Below are positions 8,319-16,123 of a stretch of 56,313 nt of DNA, piece by piece. The notes under the pieces are model-generated. The model was not told the origin of the DNA. It made no database searches and saw nothing but the letters and a program-made list of their open reading frames with translations. The stretch covers positions 1 to 56,313 of IMG/VR virus record IMGVR_UViG_3300031788_000018. One strand, given 5' to 3'. Within the stretch, counting starts at the first letter, position 1. The number at the start of each line of letters is the position of its first letter. Both the position numbers and the translations under genes were made by a program. The DNA is from a virus.

Positions 8319-8518
8319 AAAACGGTCTACATACCGAATCGGGCTCTAAACGCTGGTACTTAAACGGCAAACTTCATCGTGAAGATGGTCCAGCTATCGA
8401 ATGGAATGACGGTGATAAACGCTGGTACTTAAATGGTATAGCATTAACCGAACTAGAAATCAGACAACTTCAACGCAATAGACAATTCAACGACAATATC
8501 AATGAGGCTCTTAAGTGA
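8315..8518 (+). CDS. HREDGPA-repeat small protein with conserved tail
   Basis: 67 residues: N-terminal NGLHTESGSKRWYLNG, one full unit KLHREDGPAIEWNDG, a second RWYLNG strand pair, then the tail QRNRQFNDNINEALK. The repeat resembles MORN-variant (YwqK-type) beta hairpins. Function is unknown. It overlaps both neighbours by 4 bases (ATGA upstream, GTGA downstream), so all three are translationally coupled. Confidence 0.82.
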   Translation: MKNGLHTESGSKRWYLNGKLHREDGPAIEWNDGDKRWYLNGIALTELEIRQLQRNRQFNDNINEALK

Positions 8519-8760
8519 GAAATGGTCCGGTTTACAATTCTAACGGCAATGTATTCTGGTACTTAAATGGCAAACTTCATCGTGAAGAAGGCCCTGCTAT
8601 AGAATATGTTAAAGGGAATCGTAAATGGTACCTCTATGGCGTTGAATATACTGAAAATGAACATAAAACTAAAATGCGAACCATCATTTTTAATAGAAAC
8701 ATAGAAAACTCGTTAGATAACGTCGAAGACGACACGGTCATCGAATCCACTGATGAATAG
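8515..8760 (+). CDS. HREDGPA-repeat small protein with degenerate tail
   Basis: 81 residues, GTG start overlapping the previous stop. One unit FWYLNGKLHREEGPAIE with a G-to-E change in the core motif, a second KWYLYGVEYTE strand pair, then a diverged tail (MRTIIFNRNIENSLD) and an acidic extension. The gene ends with TAG and is followed by a promoter rather than an overlapping gene, so loss of the coupling tail fits its terminal place in the operon. Confidence 0.78.
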   Translation: MRNGPVYNSNGNVFWYLNGKLHREEGPAIEYVKGNRKWYLYGVEYTENEHKTKMRTIIFNRNIENSLDNVEDDTVIESTDE

Positions 8761-8763
8761 GAT

Positions 8764-8792
8764 TTGACAACCTATTTTACCTATGGTATACT
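8764..8792 (+). promoter_or_regulatory. Consensus sigma70 promoter for the 8829-11328 operon
   Basis: TTGACA (8764-8769), 17 bases, TATACT (8787-8792). The transcribed leader then contains the palindrome GGGATC-ATA-GATCCC (8800-8814), a possible operator around the start site. Confidence 0.8.
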
Positions 8793-8828
8793 TATACCAG
8801 GGATCATAGATCCCAGAAAGTAGTTGTC

Positions 8829-9020
8829 ATGGAAAATGGAGATATCCCACTAGAAATTAATATCAAGAACTTTACAATTACCCTAACTGAAGCTCGTAAA
8901 GTGATGCCAGAAATACAGGCTTATAAGTATTTGATATTAGGGAATGTAATACGCCCTGATACTAATGAATTAGTAGAAGCTCGTTTATTAGTTATTCCAG
9001 ACGAAGGAATTAGTAGCTAA
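8829..9020 (+). CDS. Hypothetical protein, first gene of small-gene operon
   Basis: 63 residues (MENGDIPLEINIKNFTITL), soluble, with no recognisable motif. The ribosome binding site is weak (AGAAAG). It heads a run of eight tightly packed plus-strand genes that follow the promoter at 8764. Typical of phage early operons of host-takeover genes, but no function can be assigned. Confidence 0.7.
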   Translation: MENGDIPLEINIKNFTITLTEARKVMPEIQAYKYLILGNVIRPDTNELVEARLLVIPDEGISS

Positions 9021-9283
9021 TGAAAAAGTCTGTGATTATCATAAAGAAAGCCGAAGAACTTAAAAAGACGACTCCTGTACTGTCTGACACAACTGCTATG
9101 TTAGCCGCTAGGCATCTAGTGGATTCTTTGACCGCCAATGGTAAAATTATACCAGGTCCTTATTTCTACTATTTAACTGAAGAGATCAAAGAAGGTTGGG
9201 AACCTGAAGATAATGCTCCTTTGACTAGAAAAGTAGAATACTATTACCAGAAAGGTAAGTTATGTATAAAGTATTTAACATAA
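9020..9283 (+). CDS. Hypothetical protein
   Basis: 87 residues starting MKKSVIIIKKAEELKK, basic at the N-terminus, with a Tyr-rich stretch (GPYFYYLTEEI) and YYYQKGKL near the end. No family recognised. It overlaps the preceding gene by one base (TAATG) and the following membrane gene by 22 bases. Confidence 0.7.
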   Translation: MKKSVIIIKKAEELKKTTPVLSDTTAMLAARHLVDSLTANGKIIPGPYFYYLTEEIKEGWEPEDNAPLTRKVEYYYQKGKLCIKYLT

Positions 9284-9486
9284 TTGGACTATTGTCCATC
9301 ACCGTCTTAGTTCTAGCTCCAATATTTGCAATCGCTTTAGAGATAAAAAATGAAGTCAGACGCGCTTTAAGTAGAGATAAAAAGGCCGCTAGTCTAATTA
9401 TAAGCTTAACTTTTAATACCCTTTTCCTTATAGGATTCTTTCTGTTCTTGTATGAAGTTTACGAATGGTTAGGACATTATGCTTAA
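9262..9486 (+). CDS. Small membrane protein, two transmembrane helices
   Basis: 74 residues. Two hydrophobic segments, residues ~5-27 (FNIIGLLSITVLVLAPIFAI) and ~43-65 (SLIISLTFNTLFLIGFFLFL), are joined by a basic loop (RRALSRDKK). It has AAAGG upstream. Its stop overlaps the start of the SbmA-like gene, so the two are probably made together, possibly as partners in the inner membrane. Confidence 0.75.
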   Translation: MYKVFNIIGLLSITVLVLAPIFAIALEIKNEVRRALSRDKKAASLIISLTFNTLFLIGFFLFLYEVYEWLGHYA

Positions 9487-10369
9487 GAATTTATTCAAGC
9501 TATTAAAGATGTGTTATAATGCCAAAGGCAGCTATAAGCTTCTGATGGCAATTCTGTTAACTGAGTTATCGATGGTAGCTCTCACGGTCGGTCTAAATCA
9601 ATTTAGACGTATGTTCATGGATTCTTTCCAACAACACAACTTCCAACACTTTTTAGAGGCCATAGCCTTCTTTTCCGCCATGGCAGCAGCTTGGGTTTTG
9701 AGCAAAGGTTATAATTCGTACTTTAAAAGAGGCCTATCGTTCATTTGGCGTGAGGCTTTGTATTTAAAGCTTACTTCTGGAGTCTTAAATGAGACGGGAA
9801 CTAACGAGCAACGATTGACCATGGATTTAGAAGAACTTACAACGATGACCTTGACTTTGGCTACAGCTTGTATCAACGCTTTTATTACCTTACCTATTTT
9901 CATATACCTATTAGTCTCCACAGCTAGTCCTTGGTTTTTATTACCAATAGCCATATGGGTAATTGTTGGCAGCCGAATTGCAAAATGGATCGCTCAACCG
10001 TTAGTTCAACTTTCCTATGAACAAGAAAGCAGAGAATCAACTCTAAGACAAAAGATACTTACTTGGGATAAAAGTTTCACTAAAGCACCAGTCTTAGATG
10101 ATGTTAAACAGAACTGGTCCGCTTTAATGATTCGAGCCAAGAAATTAGGTTTCTTTCAGTCGGGCTATTTACAAGCGGCAGTAGTATTCCCGCATTTGCT
10201 TCTGGCTAGGCAATATTTCTTTGGGACTCTTTCTTTGGGTGTTCTTTTTGCGACTGCAGATGCCATGAAAGTCATTATTGAATGTTCAGAACTCATTATC
10301 GAGAAGCAGGATGATATTTCAAAACTGGAATCAGTGATTAATCGCATAGTCGAAATGGAGACAAAATAA
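9479..10369 (+). CDS. SbmA/ABC-permease-like multispanning membrane protein without ATPase
   Basis: 296 residues with hydrophobic spans near residues 20-40, 58-78, 130-150, 155-175 and 230-260. Between spans 2 and 3, LSFIWREALYLKL followed by TNEQRLTMDLEELTT resembles the conserved W-R-x-x-L-T and NPDQRI-x-D region of SbmA/BacA and related ABC exporter membrane domains. No Walker motifs are present and no ATPase lies next to it. SbmA itself works without an ATPase as a peptide importer, but it is longer (~400 aa). The role in infection is unknown; possibilities are solute or peptide transport or membrane remodelling. The family link is from short motifs only. Confidence 0.5.
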   Translation: MLKNLFKLLKMCYNAKGSYKLLMAILLTELSMVALTVGLNQFRRMFMDSFQQHNFQHFLEAIAFFSAMAAAWVLSKGYNSYFKRGLSFIWREALYLKLTSGVLNETGTNEQRLTMDLEELTTMTLTLATACINAFITLPIFIYLLVSTASPWFLLPIAIWVIVGSRIAKWIAQPLVQLSYEQESRESTLRQKILTWDKSFTKAPVLDDVKQNWSALMIRAKKLGFFQSGYLQAAVVFPHLLLARQYFFGTLSLGVLFATADAMKVIIECSELIIEKQDDISKLESVINRIVEMETK

Positions 10370-10575
10370 TGGCATTAGATAAATTCTTAAAGACACTTCA
10401 ACTACAAATATCAGATATGGAAAAAGATATTGATACAATGATAAAGAAAATCAATAGCTTAGATCTAGATGAAGAATCGTTAAATGAAGTTCTTACTACG
10501 TTAAAACAAACCGCCTCTGATCTTGAAGCTGCAAAATACTTGCATCAAAGACCTCAGTGGCACAAAAGATACTAG
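10369..10575 (+). CDS. Small coiled-coil protein
   Basis: 68 residues, almost wholly helical with heptad-like spacing (LQLQISDMEKDIDTMIKKI, LNEVLTTLKQTASDLEAA). The start overlaps the previous stop (TAATGG) with GGAG upstream. No family recognised. Confidence 0.72.
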   Translation: MALDKFLKTLQLQISDMEKDIDTMIKKINSLDLDEESLNEVLTTLKQTASDLEAAKYLHQRPQWHKRY

Positions 10576-10583
10576 GAGCACAT

Positions 10584-10790
10584 ATGTATAAATTTATGTT
10601 AGCAGCAGTTTTATTAACGTTTACCAGCGCTTGCGCGGTTTCGTATAGTCGCGGATATTCGACTTCTCAATGTTATTACATCTATAAAGATAGCATTAAC
10701 CGTACGTATTATGCTCAAGGTGGCTTTATAACTCAAGAACAACAAGTCGGCATTTATAACCAATATGCCGCTTGCATGAATGGATATTAG
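10584..10790 (+). CDS. Small lipoprotein, Tyr/Gln-rich
   Basis: The ATG at 10584 has AGGAG six bases upstream and opens a classic lipoprotein signal: MYKFMLAAVLLTFTSAC, with the lipobox cysteine at residue 17. The mature part is short and rich in Tyr, Ser and Gln (SYSRGYSTSQCYYIY, YAQGGFITQEQQ) and has two more cysteines that could form a disulfide. Likely a periplasm-facing outer- or inner-membrane lipoprotein. A spanin-like or exclusion role is possible but unsupported. An upstream in-frame ATG at 10557 would spoil the signal peptide. Confidence 0.78.
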   Translation: MYKFMLAAVLLTFTSACAVSYSRGYSTSQCYYIYKDSINRTYYAQGGFITQEQQVGIYNQYAACMNGY

Positions 10791-10798
10791 GAGATAAT

Positions 10799-11020
10799 AT
10801 GATCAGTGTACTTCAAAGGATATTTTACTTAGGCGATGATCGCAGAGGATTAGTGAGTATAACCCCTAGCAAGGAAGATCCGGCTTATTATAAAATCCAG
10901 ATCGGAGAAGATCCGGCATTAATATATTATATAATGGATTTCTCTGATACTTCATTATTCGAAGCATTAGTTGAATTAGATATTGCAATTAGAGCTAAAG
11001 AAAGGTCTATTAAAATATGA
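10799..11020 (+). CDS. Hypothetical protein
   Basis: 74 residues from the ATG at 10799 (MISVLQRIFYLGDDRRG), chosen because AGGAG lies just upstream; the alternative ATG at 10772 lies inside the lipoprotein gene. Acidic C-terminal half, no motif recognised. Confidence 0.7.
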   Translation: MISVLQRIFYLGDDRRGLVSITPSKEDPAYYKIQIGEDPALIYYIMDFSDTSLFEALVELDIAIRAKERSIKI

Positions 11021-11328
11021 AAAAGAACTTAGAAGAATTAAAAGTAACTCTACCAAAAGAGTTAGTCGAACCAGTACTCGTGGCCCGTGATAGGGCGATA
11101 CAAGTGGCCAGTAGTCATTATTTGAGAAATATCCTTATAGGTACAGCGGTAGTAATCGGCGCTAATATGTGGCTGGTTCAATCAGAAGCCTTTGGTTTCA
11201 TAGGCGGAATGGCCACTTTGATAATGTTTAGTGCTGGTTATATAGATTCAGTCAAAAACATAGATGATGAAGCTGCCAAGGCTATAGTGGATATGATTGA
11301 GGAAGAGTTGAAGAAAGATAAGACATGA
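11017..11328 (+). CDS. Small membrane protein, two transmembrane helices
   Basis: 103 residues with an amphipathic N-terminus. Hydrophobic spans lie near residues 40-55 (ILIGTAVVIGANMWLV) and 59-75 (FGFIGGMATLIMFSAGY), followed by a charged, helical tail ending in DMIEEELKKDKT. It overlaps the previous gene by ATGA and closes the operon. Confidence 0.72.
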   Translation: MKKNLEELKVTLPKELVEPVLVARDRAIQVASSHYLRNILIGTAVVIGANMWLVQSEAFGFIGGMATLIMFSAGYIDSVKNIDDEAAKAIVDMIEEELKKDKT

Positions 11329-11378
11329 ATATTGCATAGGAAAATATAAAGCAATCAGTTACTATATTAATAAAATAC

Positions 11379-11407
11379 TTGACAAAATTTAGCTTTTATG
11401 TTATCCT
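11379..11407 (+). promoter_or_regulatory. Sigma70-type promoter for the 11439 endonuclease
   Basis: TTGACA (11379-11384), 17 bases, TATCCT (11402-11407). The palindrome CCTATTTAGG (11421-11430) lies just downstream of the predicted start site and recurs in the 18187-18202 operator. Confidence 0.72.
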
Positions 11408-11438
11408 ATAAATGAGGAGACCTATTTAGGCATATTTT

Positions 11439-12977
11439 ATGAACCGGTCCAATGATAGAGAAGATTTAGTAGTAGTTACAAAAGATAGAGAACGTACTTA
11501 TGAAGGTACGAGATTACAACCAGCACAAATGCTGTGGCAATGCACGACTCAGAATTGCTTAAGTCCAATTAAAATTCGAAGACGTGGACAATATCAAGAT
11601 AAACTAATCTGTAATATTTGCTCCAATAGAATTAAAAGCAAAGACCCTATAGTACTCGCTAATAGGGGTAAGGCTATTTCTAAAGCTATAGCCGAGAGAG
11701 GTGATCAATGGTCTGTTACAGCTACTAAAAACATGTCTGTTCAAGCTACTAGAGATAAGATTTCAGAATCTGTGACTGATTATATAGCTGAAAATCCTGA
11801 AGCAATTGAAATTAGAAGAGAAACTGCATTAAAAAACAACGAAGTTAGCGGTTTTGGGACATCTGAGTTTGGCAAGAATATATGGGATAGCTTGACTGAT
11901 GAGGAGCGTAAAACTAGAGTAAGCAATGCTTTAACTGAACAAGCGATTTCTCTTCATGATAGACATGTTCGATTGGCTAAACTGAGATTTCCAGATTTTA
12001 CTGTGTTAACTTTCAACGATGATGGAGTGTATCAATATATGTGTCCAAAAGAACATATATTTTTACAGCGCAGCAATAATTTTATTAAACGCGGTAACTG
12101 TCCGTTTTGTACTCCTAAAAGTTCAATGGAAATTAAAGTTTATGACTTTATAAAAGATCTTCTACCTAATATAGAGCGGAACCGTCGTGTTTTATATAGG
12201 GACGATACTAAAAATGGGAACAATGCTCTAGAAATAGATTTATACGATGAAGAACGCAAATTCGGAATCGAATTACACGGCCTATATTGGCATCAAGAGG
12301 CAGAATCGGACATTTCTATAGGCGTTGACAGATCAAGTCATAGGCTTAAGGCAGAATTAGCCGACAAACATGATATTAAGTTACTGCAGTTTTTTGAAGA
12401 TGAAATTAATGAACAAACTGATATAGTAGAATCTGTAATAAAAGCTAAATTAGGAATATTTCAACATAAGATATATGCTAGAGAATGTACTTTGAAAGAA
12501 GTTGATTATAAAACGGCCAGTGCTTTTTTAAACGCAAATCACTTGCAAGGTCAATGTCGAGGCACGTTACGCCTAGGTCTATGGTATAAGGACGAATTGG
12601 TATCTCTACTTACTTTTAGAACTCCTAGAGTCAATGAAGACGAAAAAACAGTAGAGATAGCTAGATTCTGTTCCAAACTAAATTGGAGCGTAGGCTCTGG
12701 CTTCGATAGGTTACTGGCCTCAGCTGAGAAAAGTCTAAAAGCTAACGGAATAGATACGATTATGACATATGCAGATAGACGTTATAGTCACGGTGAAGTT
12801 TATGAGAGAAATAAGTTCCAATTTGTAGAATTCACAGAACCCGATATGCACTGGTGTAATAAAGAGTCAAGATTTCCTAGGCAGATCTCATGGAAAAAAG
12901 GTGACGCAGCTATGAAAGAAGAAGGGTACTGGAAAATTTATGGTACGGGAAATTCTAAATGGATAAAGAAAATATAG
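11439..12977 (+). CDS. Large homing-type endonuclease with zinc-binding and acetyltransferase-like regions
   Basis: 512 residues. Two cysteine clusters suggest zinc binding: CTTQNCLSP/LICNICSN near residues 31-63 and MCPKEH/GNCPFCTPK near 200-225. The nuclease core is NALEIDLYDEERKFGIELHGLYWH (in two parts: EIDLY and GIELHGLYW), followed by SHRLKAELADKHDIKLLQ and FEDE, the EDxHD-like restriction fold of phage homing enzymes. The last ~150 residues (HLQGQCRGTLRLGLWYKDEL, ARFCSKLNWSVGSGFDRLL) look like a GNAT-type acyltransferase fold. GAGGAG lies about 19 bases before the ATG, unusually far, and an in-frame TAG rules out earlier starts. A monocistronic unit with its own promoter and terminator, it looks like a mobile gene. 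Confidence 0.75.
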   Translation: MNRSNDREDLVVVTKDRERTYEGTRLQPAQMLWQCTTQNCLSPIKIRRRGQYQDKLICNICSNRIKSKDPIVLANRGKAISKAIAERGDQWSVTATKNMSVQATRDKISESVTDYIAENPEAIEIRRETALKNNEVSGFGTSEFGKNIWDSLTDEERKTRVSNALTEQAISLHDRHVRLAKLRFPDFTVLTFNDDGVYQYMCPKEHIFLQRSNNFIKRGNCPFCTPKSSMEIKVYDFIKDLLPNIERNRRVLYRDDTKNGNNALEIDLYDEERKFGIELHGLYWHQEAESDISIGVDRSSHRLKAELADKHDIKLLQFFEDEINEQTDIVESVIKAKLGIFQHKIYARECTLKEVDYKTASAFLNANHLQGQCRGTLRLGLWYKDELVSLLTFRTPRVNEDEKTVEIARFCSKLNWSVGSGFDRLLASAEKSLKANGIDTIMTYADRRYSHGEVYERNKFQFVEFTEPDMHWCNKESRFPRQISWKKGDAAMKEEGYWKIYGTGNSKWIKKI

Positions 12978-12993
12978 GACACCATAAAACAAA

Positions 12994-13021
12994 AAGCCCA
13001 AGGAAATCAATCCTTGGGCTT
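12994..13021. terminator. Bidirectional intrinsic terminator
   Basis: Perfect 11-bp stem AAGCCCAAGGA (12994-13004) and TCCTTGGGCTT (13011-13021) with a 6-base loop. T-rich runs on both flanks serve the plus endonuclease gene and the minus capsid gene, which converge here. Confidence 0.92.
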
Positions 13022-13048
13022 AATGTTTTTATATTTAACTAACTAAGA

Positions 13049-14455
13049 TTAGTATCCGCCGCCAGTCAATTGTCCTGTAAGATTGTCTAAAAGAACGTTC
13101 TTACGAGGTTGGAAAACTGCTAAAGATAGAAATCTGAAGTGCGCTTCGGGAAGCGACAAATCTGCGACTGCAAGCTTTAATTTGCTATAAGGAGCAAGTT
13201 GAGCAATACCCATTGTGTTCCCTTGAACCAAGAATCCTGTTACGGAACCTGGGGAGCGAGCACCTAAGTCAGTGAAAGTTACGCCTGTTCCATAAGGAGA
13301 AGCGATCTTTCCGATGAATTGAGCACTTGAAGCTGATCCGCCGACTTCTGAACGATAAACGTTGAAGCCCGCTGCCAAAGCTACTGCTGGGATAGCAACA
13401 GTTACTTTGTCACCTGCTGCAGCTACCGCTACGGAAACTGCTGCACTTGGAAGAGATTCACCGCGTATGCTGAAAGCAGTTACGAAGTACCAGTAAGTGC
13501 CAGCTGCTAACATTGAACCTGCTGCACCTGCATCGGATGGAGTGATTGCACCTGGAGCCGCTGGGGATCCGGAGCGAGCACGAGCTGGTTGTGTTTTTCC
13601 AGAAAGGAACCTAGAAGGCTCTAAGGAAACTACAGCTGCTGAAGTCCATTGAGTACGTAAGTGAGCGCCAGTAGCTTCTTGAGCTGAACCAGCAAGCATG
13701 ATACGTTCTTTAGCGTGTGAGATCTTGTTGTAAGCTGATAGAACGATTGGATCTACTAACAATTTGTCAGCGGCACCCATGTTCATTGCACTTCTTACTG
13801 AAGAATCTTCGATGATGGATTGCGTAAGCGTTCCGTCAGCCGAAAGTACTACAGTCAAGCTAGATCCGTATTCAGAGAACATCAAATCTTGGGTGTTTAA
13901 TTCACCGTCTGATTGACGTACTTGAAGATCTAAGCCGATCATGTTAGGCATTTTAGCGATTGCAAGTGGGTTACCATCGAATACGCCTGCGTTTGAGAAG
14001 TCAGATTGTCCACGGAACAAGTCGAATTCTACGTCACCGCAAAGTTTCATTGCAGCGTCAGCAGCTGAACGATCTTCCGCTTTTACGCCATCAAGTGTAG
14101 CTACCATGTTGGAAGCAACAGTTACGCGACGTGTCGTGGAGTAGTAAGCCATAGGCACTACAGCACGGACGAAATTACTTGTATCCTCTTCGCCGATCCC
14201 GCCTTCAAATTGAGCGGATCCACCGAAGATACCATAATCAAGTTGTCTGTCGAATTGATGTAATTGCGACTTAACAGCCTTGCTAGTTAGCATCTTTTGT
14301 AACTTGATGTGTGAATCATCAAAAGTCACATTGTGCATGATTGGGGAAAGATCTTCGATCATCAAGGCAGCGCCTTGTACTAATTGGCCTGGAGCTGCAT
14401 TGTAAGAACCAGCTTCCAAAGCCTTCATCAGTGATTGCATTTGTTCAGTATACAT
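13049..14455 (-). CDS. Major capsid protein with Ig/FN3-like insertion
   Basis: 468 residues. The N-terminal region (LMKALEAGSYNAAPGQLVQG, then LSPIMHNVTFDDSHIKLQK) and the middle (GGIGEEDTSNFVRAVVPMAY, YYSTTRRVTVAS) have the look of HK97-fold capsid proteins of large phages. Residues ~285-405 form an Ala/Gly/Ser-rich beta domain (GTYWYFVTAFSIRGESLPS, AGFNVYRSEVGG) typical of Ig/fibronectin-like surface domains. The chain then returns to the capsid fold. It sits downstream of the scaffold-like and decoration-like genes, with AGGAG before the ATG. Family assignment rests on sequence style and gene order. Confidence 0.82.
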   Translation of the reverse strand: MYTEQMQSLMKALEAGSYNAAPGQLVQGAALMIEDLSPIMHNVTFDDSHIKLQKMLTSKAVKSQLHQFDRQLDYGIFGGSAQFEGGIGEEDTSNFVRAVVPMAYYSTTRRVTVASNMVATLDGVKAEDRSAADAAMKLCGDVEFDLFRGQSDFSNAGVFDGNPLAIAKMPNMIGLDLQVRQSDGELNTQDLMFSEYGSSLTVVLSADGTLTQSIIEDSSVRSAMNMGAADKLLVDPIVLSAYNKISHAKERIMLAGSAQEATGAHLRTQWTSAAVVSLEPSRFLSGKTQPARARSGSPAAPGAITPSDAGAAGSMLAAGTYWYFVTAFSIRGESLPSAAVSVAVAAAGDKVTVAIPAVALAAGFNVYRSEVGGSASSAQFIGKIASPYGTGVTFTDLGARSPGSVTGFLVQGNTMGIAQLAPYSKLKLAVADLSLPEAHFRFLSLAVFQPRKNVLLDNLTGQLTGGGY

Positions 14456-14482
14456 AAGGTATTATCTCCTAGTTAAAGTCTC

Positions 14483-15391
14483 TTACTTGAGTAAGTGACT
14501 GATACTTGTTAAGCTTGCACCGTCAAGGTAGTAAGCGTTGATTAATTCTCTATCAGACTTCGATAAACTTGGTTCTGAAGATTTTTTGGTTAATATGGTC
14601 GTAATTTCTGTTTTGGATAAGGTAGCTACTTCTTTAGTTTCTTCACTTTTGGTGATAGAATCCAATCGAGTAATGGCCTTACTTTGAGGGGCTGCCTTGG
14701 AAGCTTGTCCCTTTAACCATTCAGTTATTACATCCAAGTTCTTCTTAAGTCCATCTCTTTCAGCTTTAAGGGCTGCGATTTCAGACTTTTGAATTTCAGG
14801 CTCGGAACCAATATCCTTAGACTTTTCATGCAACTCTTTGTGGGAGATTTCATGTTTATCATGAGGCTTGAGTTCGGTCGGTTTTTCAACCTTCTCCATC
14901 TCTTTTGGTTCTTTTAAAGCACCTTTGATAGCTTCTTTCTTCTCGTGGTGCGCCTTAGTTTCTTCTTCTTCTTTGCCGTGATGATGTTCTTCTTCAGCTT
15001 CTTCTTTGCCGTGATGATGTTCTTCTTCAGCTTCTTCTTTGCCGTGATGCTCTTTTTCTTCTTCGAGATCATGGCAAGTAAGTCCATGGTGTTCCATGGC
15101 TTTCTTTAAAGCGTGATGGTGAGCGTGGATCTCACCTTTATGCATGCTCATATACATTTTATGCATATGTTCCATGTCTTCATCATCATAGTCATGCTCT
15201 GGGCTTTCTTTATGCTCTTCAGATTCCTTTTCTTCATGATGAGCTTTTTTGTGCTCTTCATGATGCTTAGGTTCTTCTTTAGCATCTTTATGCTCAGGTT
15301 CAAAGTGTTCCTCAGCCTTAGCGAGGTGGGCGGTGAATTCCGCTTCCACACTTTGAATTAGCTTTGCTAGTTCAGTCTCAGTGTAATGCAT
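14483..15391 (-). CDS. Capsid scaffold-like protein, His/Glu-rich
   Basis: 302 residues directly upstream of the capsid gene, the usual place of a scaffold. The N-terminal half is extremely rich in His, Glu and Lys with three tandem copies of an 11-residue unit (HHGKEEAEEEH). The C-terminal half is Lys/Glu/Ser-rich and helical, with a coiled-coil stretch (EIAALKAERDGLKKNLDVI) near residue 210. No membrane segment. A removable internal scaffold fits the composition; metal binding by the His clusters is possible. GGAG precedes the ATG. Confidence 0.65.
   Translation of the reverse strand: MHYTETELAKLIQSVEAEFTAHLAKAEEHFEPEHKDAKEEPKHHEEHKKAHHEEKESEEHKESPEHDYDDEDMEHMHKMYMSMHKGEIHAHHHALKKAMEHHGLTCHDLEEEKEHHGKEEAEEEHHHGKEEAEEEHHHGKEEEETKAHHEKKEAIKGALKEPKEMEKVEKPTELKPHDKHEISHKELHEKSKDIGSEPEIQKSEIAALKAERDGLKKNLDVITEWLKGQASKAAPQSKAITRLDSITKSEETKEVATLSKTEITTILTKKSSEPSLSKSDRELINAYYLDGASLTSISHLLK
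14975..15060 (-). repeat. Tandem 33-bp coding repeat in the scaffold-like gene
   Basis: Three copies of a 33-base unit begin at 14975, 15008 and 15041 (plus-strand start of unit GCCGTGATGATG), the last diverging after ~10 bases. Each encodes 11 residues (HHGKEEAEEEH type). The near-identity of the copies suggests recent slippage expansion. Confidence 0.88.
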
Positions 15392-15418
15392 GGTTTATAC
15401 TCCTTCCAAGTGTTAAAA

Positions 15419-15898
15419 TTAAACGCCCTTGGTTGGGAAATATAGCTCGTCAATGTCTGCAGCAGGAGCGCCAGCAGCAACTGCAGCGTTAAGAGAAGCT
15501 TCAGTTACAGCGGTTCCGCTAGCGATTTCAAACAATTCAAATTCAACACCAGTCTTGATTGATTCAGCTGAAGCGATTGCGATATCCGAAAGTAAAGGCC
15601 ATGGCTTGTTAGCTGTAGCTGTTAATTCGAAAGCGAATTGTAATAGATGAGGAGCATATGCGAAAGTGCTACTTCCGAAAATGTCTGGAGAACCAGCATC
15701 TACACCGATAATTCTGATAAGAATAACTGGTGAACCTTCAGATTCAGTTCCTGCATGGCTTAAGAAAAGCATTGGCCAGCCAGCGCTGTCGAAAGAGTGA
15801 CGAACGAATGAAAGACCAGCTGCGGCTGCTGGAAAACGGATTGCTAATTTATCGCCTAGATCTCTTGCTAGAGCTATGGCTTTTGCTGTACTCTTCAT
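15419..15898 (-). CDS. Putative capsid decoration/structural protein
   Basis: 159 residues, Ala-rich and low in charge (RFPAAAAGLSFVRHSFDSAG, LLQFAFELTATANKPWPLL), the first gene of the capsid cluster on the minus strand. It has no known domain. Position and composition suggest a head decoration or minor capsid protein. A TATACT box lies upstream (about 15912-15917) but without a good -35, as may be the case for late promoters. Confidence 0.6.
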   Translation of the reverse strand: MKSTAKAIALARDLGDKLAIRFPAAAAGLSFVRHSFDSAGWPMLFLSHAGTESEGSPVILIRIIGVDAGSPDIFGSSTFAYAPHLLQFAFELTATANKPWPLLSDIAIASAESIKTGVEFELFEIASGTAVTEASLNAAVAAGAPAADIDELYFPTKGV

Positions 15899-16123
15899 AT
15901 AAATACCTCTAAGTATAGGGTTTATGGTTAATCTGTGTACATTTTCAATACTACTAATGTACTATAATCAATGTTTGGAACATGTTAGAAGATCCTGTGT
16001 TATTTCAAAGAATTACAATGATTATCAATATGAGTTTTAACCTTATATAATCCACTACAAGTCAGTGATATAGTTATGTAAGAGTTTTATACAAAGCAAT
16101 CTTAATGCTGAGGATTATACAAA
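15899..16123. other. Divergent intergenic region, 225 bp
   Basis: This AT-rich gap separates the minus capsid block from the plus protease gene. I see TATACT on minus and TATATAATCC (about 16044) on plus as possible -10 elements without good -35 boxes, consistent with two late promoters facing away from each other. No RNA gene or convincing small open frame is visible. Confidence 0.5.

Noticed and set aside
14975-15060. CRISPR-like array
   Set aside because: The 33-bp repeats are contiguous, without spacers, in frame and coding; no cas genes are present.
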